From positions 4,681,251 to 4,745,250 of the forward strand of contig NZ_KK073874.1 in assembly GCF_000585375.1 (NCBI RefSeq): a DNA stretch of 64,000 nucleotides, written 5' to 3'. Position 1 is the first letter of the stretch. Each line of letters begins with the position of its first letter. The notes under the pieces were generated by a model. That model worked only from the letters and a program-made list of their open reading frames with translations. It had not been told where the DNA came from and ran no database searches. The translations under genes were made by a program, and so were the position numbers. Source of the DNA: Cryptosporangium arvum DSM 44712 (lineage in GTDB: Bacteria; Actinomycetota; Actinomycetes; Mycobacteriales; Cryptosporangiaceae). Positions 1 to 7,905 of this stretch are shown one piece after another.

Positions 1-540
1 GCGAACGGCCGGAACCCCGACCACCTCAAGGTGCTGCCCGCGCTCTCCCCGGTGATCGGCGAGACGCTCCGCGAGGCCGAGGAGTACCTCGACCGGATCG
101 AGGCGCTCACCCCGGAGCGGCTCTCGCTCGACTGGCTGTCGCACTACCTCCAGTTCGACGTCAGCCGGCACCCGATGGACGAGAGGTTCCAGCCCGACCT
201 GTCGGTGCCGACGAACCAGGTGCGCTCGGTGCAGGAGCAGATCGGCCGGCTGGTCGGGTCGGGCACCTTCACGCTGCGCGAGGTCAACCGGGCGCTGCTG
301 CGGCGGCGGTTCCTCGTCGGTACGCCCGACACGATCGCCGACTGGATGACCGAGCGCTACCGGGCCGGCGCGGCCGACGGGTTCATGCTCGCGTTCTCGT
401 CGATCCCGGTCGGCGTCGACCAGTTCGTCGACCTGGTGGTGCCGGAGCTGACGAAGCGGGGTGTCTACTCCGGGGAGTACCGGGGCCGCACCCACCGGGA
501 GAACCTGGGCCTACCGGTGCCCCCCAGCCGCTACGCGTGA
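1..540 (+). CDS. FMN-dependent monooxygenase, NtaA/SnaA/DszA branch (5'-truncated)
   Basis: This is the 3' part of a flavin-dependent monooxygenase of the xenobiotic (NtaA/SnaA/DszA) branch of the luciferase family. These cytosolic enzymes use reduced FMN from a partner reductase to oxidise small organic compounds. The frame is open at base 1, so the N-terminal part of the TIM barrel lies outside the window. The 179 visible residues include GRNPDHLKVLP near the cut, GTPDTIADWM, AGAADGFMLAF and the ENLGL C-terminus that mark this branch. The last 30 bases overlap the end of the convergent arginase-family gene. The substrate cannot be told from this fragment. Confidence 0.85.
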   Translation, partial: ANGRNPDHLKVLPALSPVIGETLREAEEYLDRIEALTPERLSLDWLSHYLQFDVSRHPMDERFQPDLSVPTNQVRSVQEQIGRLVGSGTFTLREVNRALLRRRFLVGTPDTIADWMTERYRAGAADGFMLAFSSIPVGVDQFVDLVVPELTKRGVYSGEYRGRTHRENLGLPVPPSRYA

Positions 541-1377
541 CGCGTCCGCCACGTAGGACGCGATCCGGTCCGCGGCCGCGCCGCCGTCGAGGTCGGGGTT
601 GTAGATCGTGACGCTCAGCCCGCCGCAGCCGCCGATCGTGAGCAGCTGCCCGGTCAGGGTCTCCAGCTGCTCCCAGGACAGCCCGCCGGGCTGCGGGTAG
701 TCCACCGCCGGGAGCGCCTCGGTGCTCAGCACGTCGAGGTCCACGTGCAGCCACCAGTGCTCGGTGCGGGCGACGAGCCCGGCGGCCATCCGGTGTGCGG
801 TCTCGAGGCCACCGGGGGCGGCCAGCCGCTCGCCGGGGAGCACGGCGACCCGGTCGGCGAGACTCGGCTGGCCCGCCCCGGTCAGCTCGGCCGCGTCGCG
901 CGGGCCGAGCTGGACCAGGTCGGCCGGGCGCAGCACCGGCGGGTAGCCGGGAACCCACCCCAGCGCCAGCGCGATCTCGCTGTCGGCGGCCTCTCCGGTC
1001 GGGGAGCGGTGCGGGTCCCAGGCGTCCTCGTGACCGTCGACGAAGACCAGCCCGGCCCCGTAGCCGCGCCGGTCGGCGGCGCGGAGCGCCCCCAGCAGCA
1101 CCGGGCAGTCCCCGCCGAGCACGACCGGCAGGCGGTCGGCGGCCCACGCGTCGAGCACCCGCTCGCTCACCGACTCCACCATCGCCGCCAGCGCGTTCTC
1201 CGAGGCCAGACCGCTCGGGCCCCGGGCCGCGTCGCCGGTGGGGACGGCCGCGTCCACCACCCGTGCGCCGGGCAGGCGGGCGGCCAGACCGGCGTCGAGC
1301 AGCGCCGAGGGGGCCCGCGCCACCCCGTCGGCGGCTCCGGACGAATTGAACGGCACCAGGATGAGGTCCACCCGCAC
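511..1377 (-). CDS. Arginase/agmatinase-family hydrolase with a variant metal motif
   Basis: A 288-residue member of the ureohydrolase (arginase/agmatinase/formiminoglutamase) family, which hydrolyses guanidino-type C-N bonds at a two-manganese centre. The family landmarks are present in order: VVLGGDCPVLLG, FVDGHEDAWDP (the D-x-H-x-D metal motif) and HVDLDVLST (the D-x-D motif). In the first motif the usual metal-binding His of GGDH is a Cys, so the true substrate is uncertain. I place the start at the GTG at 1377, just before the VDLILVPF strand; the frame stays open further upstream but that part looks non-coding. It is divergent from the AfsR-like regulator at 1457 and overlaps the monooxygenase end by 30 bp. 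Confidence 0.75.
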   Translation of the reverse strand: MRVDLILVPFNSSGAADGVARAPSALLDAGLAARLPGARVVDAAVPTGDAARGPSGLASENALAAMVESVSERVLDAWAADRLPVVLGGDCPVLLGALRAADRRGYGAGLVFVDGHEDAWDPHRSPTGEAADSEIALALGWVPGYPPVLRPADLVQLGPRDAAELTGAGQPSLADRVAVLPGERLAAPGGLETAHRMAAGLVARTEHWWLHVDLDVLSTEALPAVDYPQPGGLSWEQLETLTGQLLTIGGCGGLSVTIYNPDLDGGAAADRIASYVADASRVAAGGHR

Positions 1378-1422
1378 ATCATCGCGCGAGTTACATTTGC
1401 CTCCGGGGTAAACACTGGGCTC

Positions 1423-1435
1423 GTCTACTGTAGAC
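1423..1435. promoter_or_regulatory. Perfect palindrome between divergent genes, candidate operator
   Basis: The 13 bases GTCTACTGTAGAC form a perfect inverted repeat (two 6-base arms around one T). It lies between the arginase-family gene and the AfsR-like regulator, 21 bp upstream of the latter's ATG. Its position fits an operator or part of a promoter for the divergent pair, possibly autoregulated; no binding data can be inferred. Confidence 0.35.
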
Positions 1436-1456
1436 CTCCGCTGGCCGGGAGGGCTC

Positions 1457-4400
1457 ATGAGTGCGTTTCGCCTGCTGGGCAGTTTCGAGGTGCGCGCGCC
1501 CGACGGCTCCCGGATCGCGGTGGGCCGGCGCAAGCAGCGGGCGCTGCTCGCGTTGCTGCTGCTGCGCGGCTCCTCACTGGTGCGATCGGACGAGATCGTC
1601 GACGCGCTGTGGGGCGCCGACCCGCCGTCGTCGGCGCGGGCGAACCTGCACTCGTACGTGTTCGGGCTGCGCCAGGTCCTCGATCAGGTCGCGCCGGGTG
1701 GGGCGGCCCGGCTGGTCACGTCGGCCGCCGGGTACCGTCTGGACGTCGCCGCCGGTGACTGCGACGCCGCGGTCTTCGAGCGCCTGGCCGCCGAGGGCCG
1801 TCGCGCGCTCGAGCAGGAGCGCTCCGCGGACGCCCTGGACGTCCTGACCCGCGCGCTGGAGCTGTGGCGCGGGCCGGTGGTCCCGGATCTGGCCGACGCG
1901 CCGTGGATGGCCCCGCACGTCACGCGGCTGACCGAGACCCGGCTGGCCGCGATCGAGGACCGCGTCGAGGCCCGGCTGGCGCTCGGCGACCACGCCGGGC
2001 TGGTCGGGGAGCTGGCCGCCGCGACCGCGGAACACCCGCTGCGCGAGCGCCTCTGGGGCCAGTACCTGCGGGTGCTGCGGGTCACCGGGGCCCGCGCCCG
2101 GGCGCTCGCGGCCTACGAGACGCTGCGCGCGGTGCTGCGCGACGAGCTCGGCGTCGAGCCCTCGCCGGAACTCCAGGAGCTCTACCGGGCGATCCGTGAC
2201 GACGACGGGGCTACGGCGGCACCGCGTCACCCGGCCCTGTTACCCCCGGCGGTGCCGGACTTCACCGGCCGGGTGTCCGAGGTGCGCCGGCTGCTCAAGG
2301 TGCTGACGCCGCACACCCCACCGGCGGGGCTGTCGGTCCTCGGCATCACCGGGATGGCCGGGGTCGGCAAGACGACGCTCGCGGTGCACGTCGCCCACGC
2401 GGCCGCGCCGGCGTACCCGGACGGTCAGCTGTACGTGAACCTGGCCGGTGCCGGGCCCGACCCGGTCGCCCCCGCCGACGTGCTGGGCCGGTTCCTGCGG
2501 GCGCTGGGCGTCCCGAGCCCCGCGGTGCCCACCGACGCCGACGAACGGGCCGAGCTCTACCGCACGCTGCTCACCGGGCGGCGGGTTCTCGTCGTGCTCG
2601 ACAACGCCGCCACCGAGGCCCAGGTCCGGCCGCTGCTACCGGGGGCGGCGGGCTGCACGGTGCTGGTCACCAGCCGGGTGCGGCTGTCCGGTCTGGAGGG
2701 TGCGCGCTGGACCGAGCTCGAGGTGCTCGACGCCGACGACGGCGTGCGGCTGCTGTCCCGGATCGTCGACGACGCCCGGGTCGACGACCACGACGCCGAC
2801 GCCGCGGCCGTCGTCGGACTCTGCGGTGGTCTGCCGCTGGCGGTGCGCATCGCGGGCGCGCGCCTGACCGCGCGCCCCGGCTGGACGGTGTCGCACCTGG
2901 TGGCCCTGCTGCGCGACGAGAACCGGCGCCTCGACCGGCTCGACGCCGGTGACCTGCGGGTCCGCGCGTCGCTGGCGCTGAGCGACGACGGGCTCCGGCC
3001 GTCCGCCCGGGCGCTGTTCCGGCGCTTGAGCGTGCTCGACGTCCCCGACTTCGCCGGGTGGCTGGCCACCGTGCTCTCCGACGAGAAGCCCGAACGCGCC
3101 GCGCGTGACCTCGACGACCTGGTCGACGCCCACGTGCTCTCGGCCGTCGGCACGGACCCCGCCGGCCAGACCCGCTACCGCTTCCACGACCTCGTGCGCC
3201 TCTACGCCCGCGACCGGGCCGCGGCCGAGGGCGACGACGAGGAGGCCCTGCGCCGCGGTCTGGGCGCCTGGCTGGCGGTGGCCTCCGCGCTCGAACCCGG
3301 CATTCCCGGCCCGACCTGGGCGCAGATCGAGAGCCGGGCGTTCCGCCCGGACGTCCACGAGGTCCGGTGCGAGTTGTCCGGGGTGTCGGCCGTCGACTGG
3401 TTCGACGCCGAGCAGGTCGCGTTGCGTGCGCTGGTCCGCCAGGCCTGCGCGGCGGGGCGCACCGACGTGGCGTTCGACCTCGCCCAGCGCTGCGAGAAGT
3501 ATTTCGACCTGCGCGGGATGTACGCCGAGTGGGCCACGACGAACCGCCTGGTCGTGGGTGCGTGCCGCGCGGCGGGCGACCGGCGGGGGGAGGCGGTGGC
3601 GCGGCGCGGGCTGGCCGACCTGACCACCTGGATCACCGACGACCAGAGCACCGAGGCGATGACCAGGCAGCACGCGGAGGCGATCCGGGTGCAGGAACTG
3701 TTCCGCGAGGTCGGCGAGCACGGCGGCATGGCCGACGCCGGGGTGATGCGCTCGTGGGCGCTGACCGCCACCGGACGTCACGCCGAGGCGATGAGCGCCG
3801 CCCGCGAATCGCTGGAGTGGGCCTCGGCCGCCGCGCACGTGGGCGGGGAGTCGCGCGCCCACCTGGCGCTGGCCGTGGCGGCCGGGGAGTCCGGTGACCT
3901 GGGGCAGGCGCTGGAGCACCTGAACCTGGCGCTGGAGCGGGCCCGGGTGCTCGGCAACCCGCGCGGCGAGGCGACCGTCCTGCAGTTCTTCGGCATCGGG
4001 TTCGGGCGGGCGGGCCTGCTCGACGAGGCCGAGGGCTACCTCGCCGAGTCGCTGGCGATCTCGCGGCGCCACCGGGACCTCTACACCGAGACGCTGACGT
4101 TGATCTGCCTGGCGCGGGTGCGGTTGCAGCGCGGGGACGAGGACGCGTCGCTGGCCGCCGAGGAGGCGTTGGCGACGGCTCGTGAGTACAACATGCCGCA
4201 CCACGTCGCCGACGCGCTCGGGATCCTCGGGGAGATCGCGCTCGGGGCCGGCCGGCCGGTGGAGGCCGTGGGGTACCTGCGTGAATCGGTGGCGCTGTGG
4301 CGCACGCGCGGCTGGCTGCGTTTCCTGGCCGGGGCGCTGGTGGCGCTGGGGCGGGCGCTGACCGCGGTGGACCGGGTGGAGTCCGCGGCCGCCTTGCGTG

Positions 4401-4477
4401 AGGGTGCTGCGTTGTTCGCGCAGGCCGGGGACGACGCCGGGGCGGACGAGGCGCGGCGTTTACTCGCGGAACTCTGA
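1457..4477 (+). CDS. AfsR/SARP-family transcriptional regulator (wHTH-BTAD-NB-ARC-TPR)
   Basis: A 1006-residue large SARP-type regulator, a class that binds DNA directly and often controls secondary metabolism in actinomycetes. Residues 1-95 form the OmpR-like winged helix. Residues about 100-248 form the bacterial transcriptional activation domain, containing the GVEPSPELQEL string. From about 268 follows an NB-ARC ATPase with the P-loop GMAGVGKTTLA near residue 300 and the Walker B strand RVLVVLDNA. The C-terminal 400 residues are helical TPR-like repeats. A GGGAGG ribosome site at 1447 fixes the ATG. No biosynthetic cluster lies beside it, so its targets are unknown; the divergent arginase-like gene is the nearest candidate. 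Confidence 0.9.
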   Translation: MSAFRLLGSFEVRAPDGSRIAVGRRKQRALLALLLLRGSSLVRSDEIVDALWGADPPSSARANLHSYVFGLRQVLDQVAPGGAARLVTSAAGYRLDVAAGDCDAAVFERLAAEGRRALEQERSADALDVLTRALELWRGPVVPDLADAPWMAPHVTRLTETRLAAIEDRVEARLALGDHAGLVGELAAATAEHPLRERLWGQYLRVLRVTGARARALAAYETLRAVLRDELGVEPSPELQELYRAIRDDDGATAAPRHPALLPPAVPDFTGRVSEVRRLLKVLTPHTPPAGLSVLGITGMAGVGKTTLAVHVAHAAAPAYPDGQLYVNLAGAGPDPVAPADVLGRFLRALGVPSPAVPTDADERAELYRTLLTGRRVLVVLDNAATEAQVRPLLPGAAGCTVLVTSRVRLSGLEGARWTELEVLDADDGVRLLSRIVDDARVDDHDADAAAVVGLCGGLPLAVRIAGARLTARPGWTVSHLVALLRDENRRLDRLDAGDLRVRASLALSDDGLRPSARALFRRLSVLDVPDFAGWLATVLSDEKPERAARDLDDLVDAHVLSAVGTDPAGQTRYRFHDLVRLYARDRAAAEGDDEEALRRGLGAWLAVASALEPGIPGPTWAQIESRAFRPDVHEVRCELSGVSAVDWFDAEQVALRALVRQACAAGRTDVAFDLAQRCEKYFDLRGMYAEWATTNRLVVGACRAAGDRRGEAVARRGLADLTTWITDDQSTEAMTRQHAEAIRVQELFREVGEHGGMADAGVMRSWALTATGRHAEAMSAARESLEWASAAAHVGGESRAHLALAVAAGESGDLGQALEHLNLALERARVLGNPRGEATVLQFFGIGFGRAGLLDEAEGYLAESLAISRRHRDLYTETLTLICLARVRLQRGDEDASLAAEEALATAREYNMPHHVADALGILGEIALGAGRPVEAVGYLRESVALWRTRGWLRFLAGALVALGRALTAVDRVESAAALREGAALFAQAGDDAGADEARRLLAEL

Positions 4478-4592
4478 CCACTCGGGTCCGATGAGGGACA
4501 TCCCGTGTGTTGTCGCGCCGACGGAGCGCGGGTTTCGTCGTGCGTTCAATGGGTGACGACGCGAACGTAGGCGATCGAAGGGATGTCCTCTG

Positions 4593-5117
4593 ATGAAAAG
4601 CCGCCTGGCCCTGCTCGGCGTCGGTCTGCTGCTCGCCGTGCCGGCCTGCTCGGTTGAGTTCGCGGCCGCCCGGGCCGCGGATCCGGCCGTGTGCACGGCC
4701 GAGGACATCCAGGTCGACGTCACCCGGCAGCCGTCCGGGCCGGTCGGGCTGGTCGCGCTGGAGAACGCGTCGGAGCGGGCCTGCACGCTGGACGGCCGGG
4801 CGACGGTCACGCTGACGAACGCCGCCGACGAGGACGTGTCCGTGCCGACGGCCGCGGTGGACCAGCCCGGCCCCGCGGTGTCGTTCCTGCTGCCGCCCGG
4901 GACCACGGCGTTCCAGGGAATCACGTGGACGCCGTGCTCCAAAGGGGACAGCTCGTGCGGGGTCGGCAACGGGCTGCGGGTGACGCTGCCGGGCTCCACG
5001 ACGCCGCTGAACGCCGAACTCCTGGACTTCCCGGCGCCGGAGAAGAACGACATCACGATGTCGTCCCTGCGGGTAGGGACGATCCAGCCGTCCCGCCAGG
5101 GCGTCGTGGCCTGGTAG
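4593..5117 (+). CDS. DUF4232 domain putative lipoprotein
   Basis: A 174-residue exported protein of the DUF4232 family, common in actinomycetes and of unknown function. The N-terminus is a signal peptide (MKSR, then a hydrophobic run) ending in a VPAC lipobox-like site near residue 19, so it is probably lipid-anchored outside the membrane. The mature part is a single beta-rich domain with paired cysteines in ACTLDG and the PCSKGDSSCG segment. An AAGGG ribosome site precedes the ATG. The 115-bp gap to the AfsR-like gene suggests its own promoter; this gap holds GGACATCCC at 4496-4504 and the same 9-mer inverted at 4580-4588. Confidence 0.75.
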   Translation: MKSRLALLGVGLLLAVPACSVEFAAARAADPAVCTAEDIQVDVTRQPSGPVGLVALENASERACTLDGRATVTLTNAADEDVSVPTAAVDQPGPAVSFLLPPGTTAFQGITWTPCSKGDSSCGVGNGLRVTLPGSTTPLNAELLDFPAPEKNDITMSSLRVGTIQPSRQGVVAW

Positions 5118-5131
5118 CCCGCGGCCGCGGG
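5118..5131. terminator. GC-rich palindrome between convergent genes, candidate terminator
   Basis: CCCGCGGCCGCGGG is a perfect 14-base palindrome directly after the DUF4232 stop and 12 bp before the end of the convergent nitronate monooxygenase gene. It could form a short hairpin acting in both directions and end the nine-gene leftward operon. There is no T-tract, so it would not be a classic intrinsic terminator. Confidence 0.35.
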
Positions 5132-5143
5132 TCGAGTCCTTCC

Positions 5144-6064
5144 TTAGACCGGACGGATCGTGGTGAGGCGGGTGCGGGCGGCGTCGAACTCGGACGTCAG
5201 TCGGTCGACGACCTCGGCGACCGGGGGAGCGTCGGTCACCAGGCCGAGCCCCTGGCCCGCGGCCCAGAGATCCCGCCACCGGGCGGCCGGGTTCGCGCTG
5301 TCGTAGGCGCGGCCGCCGGCGAGCGTCCCGGCCGGGTCGATGCCGTGGGCGTCGAGGCTGGGGCGCAGCCACGACGCCGGGGTGCCGGTCACGGCCGAGC
5401 TGATCACCAGGTCGTCCGGGCCGTGGTCGATCACCATCTGCTTGTACTCCGGCGCCGCCCGGCTCTCCGCGGTGGCCAGGAACCGTGTTCCCACCGACAC
5501 CAGGTCGGCGCCGGTCGCCAGCCCGCCGAGCACCCCGGCGCCGTCCGCGACGCCGCCGCCGACCACGAGCAACCCGTCGAAGAACGACCGGACCGCCGGG
5601 ACGAACGCGAGCGGCGACAGGTGCCCGGTGTGCCCGCCGGATCCCGCCGAGACCAGCCCGAGCCCGTCGACGCCGGCCGCTACGGCCTTGCGCGCGAGCC
5701 GGAGGTCGACGACGTCGGCGATCACCAGCCCGCCGTACGCGTGCACGACCTCGACGGCCGGGGCCGGCGAGCCCAGCGCGGTGATCACGACCGGGGGCCG
5801 GTACTCGGCCACCAGCCGCAGGTCGTCCGCGAGCCGGGTGTTCGTGCGGTGCGTGACCAGGTTCAACGCCCACGGCGAGGTGACCGCCGCGGTGATCGTG
5901 CCGAGCCACGCGTCCAGCTCGCCGGTGGTCCGGCAGTTCGGCGCCGGGAACGCCCCCAGCACCCCGGCCTTCGCGGCCGCGATCACCAGCTCCGGCCCCG
6001 ACACCAGGAACATCGGGGCGCACAGCACCGGCAACCGCAGCCCGGCCAACACCTCAGGAAGCAC
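5144..6064 (-). CDS. Nitronate monooxygenase / 2-nitropropane dioxygenase family
   Basis: A 306-residue FMN-dependent TIM-barrel enzyme of the NMO/NPD family, which oxidises alkyl nitronates; some relatives are flavin-dependent enoyl or ring reductases. The N-terminal LPVLCAPMFLVSGPEL segment, SAGSGGHTGHLSPL (family glycine-His motif) and LLVVGGGVADGAG near the phosphate site are clear. It is the last gene of the long leftward operon. Its GTG start at 6064 overlaps the end of the acyl-CoA ligase gene by 11 bp, implying coupled translation. In this setting it may act on an intermediate of the same catabolic route; the substrate is not visible. Confidence 0.85.
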   Translation of the reverse strand: MLPEVLAGLRLPVLCAPMFLVSGPELVIAAAKAGVLGAFPAPNCRTTGELDAWLGTITAAVTSPWALNLVTHRTNTRLADDLRLVAEYRPPVVITALGSPAPAVEVVHAYGGLVIADVVDLRLARKAVAAGVDGLGLVSAGSGGHTGHLSPLAFVPAVRSFFDGLLVVGGGVADGAGVLGGLATGADLVSVGTRFLATAESRAAPEYKQMVIDHGPDDLVISSAVTGTPASWLRPSLDAHGIDPAGTLAGGRAYDSANPAARWRDLWAAGQGLGLVTDAPPVAEVVDRLTSEFDAARTRLTTIRPV

Positions 6065-7535
6065 CGAACCTCCGCTGCAGCTCGTCCTTGCGTACCTTCA
6101 GGCTCGCGGTGCGCGGCAGCGCGTCGACCACGTGGATGCTCGTCGGTTTCTTGTACGACGCGAGCCGCTCACGGACCAGCACGTCCAGCGCGGCGGTGTC
6201 CACCGCCGCGCCCGGCCGCGGCACCACCGCGGCGGTCACCGTCTCACCCCACCGCGGGTGCGCGACGCCGAACACCGCGACCTCGGCGACGCCCTCGCCG
6301 AGCGCGAGCACCTGCTCCACCTCGGCCGGGAAGACGTTCATGCCGCCGGTGACGATCATGTCCTTCGACCGGCCGCGGACGTACAGGTAACCGGCGTCGT
6401 CGAGCGCGCCGAGGTCGCCGGTACGCAGCGCGTCGCCCGCCGGCGCGTCGTCCAGGTAACCGCTGAACAGCGTCTCGCTGCGGACGACGATCTCGCCGGT
6501 CTCGCCCGCGCGCAGCGGCGTTCCGTCCGGGCCGACGATCGACACCGACGCGATCGGCACCGCGCGCCCGGCGCTCGCGTAGGGGTCGGACGCCGCGCAA
6601 CCCGCGCGCCAGTCGTCCGGCACGGTCGCGGTCACCGGCGCCCCGGTCTCGGTCATGCCGTACGTCTCCACGTACCGCGGGCCGATCGCGTCGACCAGGT
6701 CCGCCACCGCGTCGCGCGGCGCGAGCGACCCGGAGTGCAGCACGCCGTCGAGGTGGTCGAGCACCGCCGGGCGCCGCCGCACGGCGTCCGCGAACGCGGT
6801 CATCAGCGGCGTCGGCGCGTAGGTGAAGTTCGTCCGCTCGGCGATCATCCGGTCGACCCAGCGCTCGGGGTCGAGCCCGGCCTGGAACGAGACCTCACCG
6901 CCGACGTACAGGTGGGGCAGCACGACACCCCAGATCCCGGCGACGAACGCGAGCGTGCCGGTGAACCCGCAGCGGCTACCCCAGCGCAGCCCGTCGTGGG
7001 CGGGCATGTGGCGTACGATCGCGTCGAGGTTGCGGTGGGTGTGCACCACGCCTTTCGGGCGCCCGGTGGTGCCACTGGTGAACCCGACGATCCCGGGGAG
7101 GTCGGGATCGCCGGGCGTCGACGGCACGGCGGTGGACCCCGCCGCGACCATGTCCCGGTAGTCGGCCGGCGTGACGACGCGCAGCCCGGAGCCGGCCAGC
7201 AGCTCCTCGAGGCGCTCGACGTGACCGGCCGTGACGACGACCGTGCCGGCGCCCGAGCGCGAGAGCACCTCGGCGATCTCCGGCACCGCCAGGCGGTCGT
7301 TGACGTGCACCGCGGTCGCGCCGGTCAGGCCGACCCCGAGGTAGGCCTCGACCGCGTCGGCCCGGTCCTCGACGACGAGCGCCACCCGGTCGCCGGGCCG
7401 CACGCCCAGCGCGTGGGCGAACCGGACCGCCCGGTCGCGTGACTCGCCGTGCGTGCGGACCACGCCGTGGCCGCGGAAGGCGACGGCCGAGCGCCGCCGC
7501 CCCATCGCGGCCACGACCGTGTGGGCCCAGGACAC
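6054..7535 (-). CDS. AMP-dependent acyl-CoA synthetase/ligase
   Basis: A 493-residue ANL-superfamily adenylating enzyme expected to join a carboxylic acid to CoA using ATP. The P-loop-like motif FTSGTTGRPKGVVHTH, the TYGMTETGAP motif, ALRTGDLGALDD and the hinge KDMIVTGGMNVFPAEVE are all present. The C-terminal catalytic lysine region reads PRTASLKVRKDEL, lacking the usual GK pair but keeping the lysine. The GTG start follows the stop of the upstream epoxide-hydrolase-like gene by 1 bp. It is the eighth gene of the leftward operon and the second ligase in it, so two different acids or two steps may need activation. The substrate is unknown. Confidence 0.88.
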   Translation of the reverse strand: MSWAHTVVAAMGRRRSAVAFRGHGVVRTHGESRDRAVRFAHALGVRPGDRVALVVEDRADAVEAYLGVGLTGATAVHVNDRLAVPEIAEVLSRSGAGTVVVTAGHVERLEELLAGSGLRVVTPADYRDMVAAGSTAVPSTPGDPDLPGIVGFTSGTTGRPKGVVHTHRNLDAIVRHMPAHDGLRWGSRCGFTGTLAFVAGIWGVVLPHLYVGGEVSFQAGLDPERWVDRMIAERTNFTYAPTPLMTAFADAVRRRPAVLDHLDGVLHSGSLAPRDAVADLVDAIGPRYVETYGMTETGAPVTATVPDDWRAGCAASDPYASAGRAVPIASVSIVGPDGTPLRAGETGEIVVRSETLFSGYLDDAPAGDALRTGDLGALDDAGYLYVRGRSKDMIVTGGMNVFPAEVEQVLALGEGVAEVAVFGVAHPRWGETVTAAVVPRPGAAVDTAALDVLVRERLASYKKPTSIHVVDALPRTASLKVRKDELQRRFGAS

Positions 7536-7536
7536 G

Positions 7537-7905
7537 TCAGAGACCCATCCCGCGCAGCAGCGTCGCCCGGTCGTAGTACTCGAGCCACTCGGTGACCTTG
7601 CCGTCGGCGATCCGCAGCACGCCGACGACCGGGACCTCGCCCTCGTGCCCGTTGAACCCGAACCGGTCGACCCGCTCCACGAACACCTTCCCGTCGATCA
7701 TCCCGAGCGTCTTGACGTCGAGCGTGATCCAGGTGGCGCCGGCCGCGAGCTCACGCAGCCGCCCGGCGATCGCCTCCTTGCCGACCAGCGGCTCCTGCAT
7801 GACGCTGTGCAGCACGCCGTCGTCGGCGAACAGGTCGATCGCGGCGTCCCAGTCGAGCCGGTCCCAGGCATCGAACATGGCGCGTGCGACCTCGAGGTCG
7901 GTCAT
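7537..7905 (-). CDS. SnoaL-like / limonene-1,2-epoxide hydrolase family protein
   Basis: A 122-residue single-domain protein of the NTF2/SnoaL fold, closest by motif to limonene-1,2-epoxide hydrolases. The central FVERVDRF segment supplies the Arg and Asp, and the TEWLEYYD strand the second Asp, expected for the Asp-Arg-Asp site that opens epoxides with water. It sits between two acyl-CoA ligase genes: its ATG overlaps the upstream ligase stop by 4 bp (ATGA) and the downstream ligase begins 1 bp after its stop. An epoxide or a cyclic enol intermediate in the pathway is a fair inference but not proven. Confidence 0.8.
   Translation of the reverse strand: MTDLEVARAMFDAWDRLDWDAAIDLFADDGVLHSVMQEPLVGKEAIAGRLRELAAGATWITLDVKTLGMIDGKVFVERVDRFGFNGHEGEVPVVGVLRIADGKVTEWLEYYDRATLLRGMGL

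Noticed and set aside
2636-4204. Minus-strand frame opposite the AfsR-like gene
   Set aside because: Shadow of the regulator; composition is that of an antisense frame with no domain.
1457-4477. Pathway-specific SARP of an antibiotic cluster
   Set aside because: No polyketide, peptide or terpene biosynthetic genes occur within the window; the regulator may be global or orphan.
5118-5131. Palindrome considered as a phage attachment site
   Set aside because: No integrase or tRNA gene nearby and no second copy; a terminator hairpin between convergent genes is simpler.
3633-6023. Very long open frame on the minus strand across the AfsR-like and nitronate monooxygenase genes
   Set aside because: It is Arg/Gly/Pro-rich, has no recognisable domain and lies antisense or out of frame to clear genes; long false frames are normal at this GC content.
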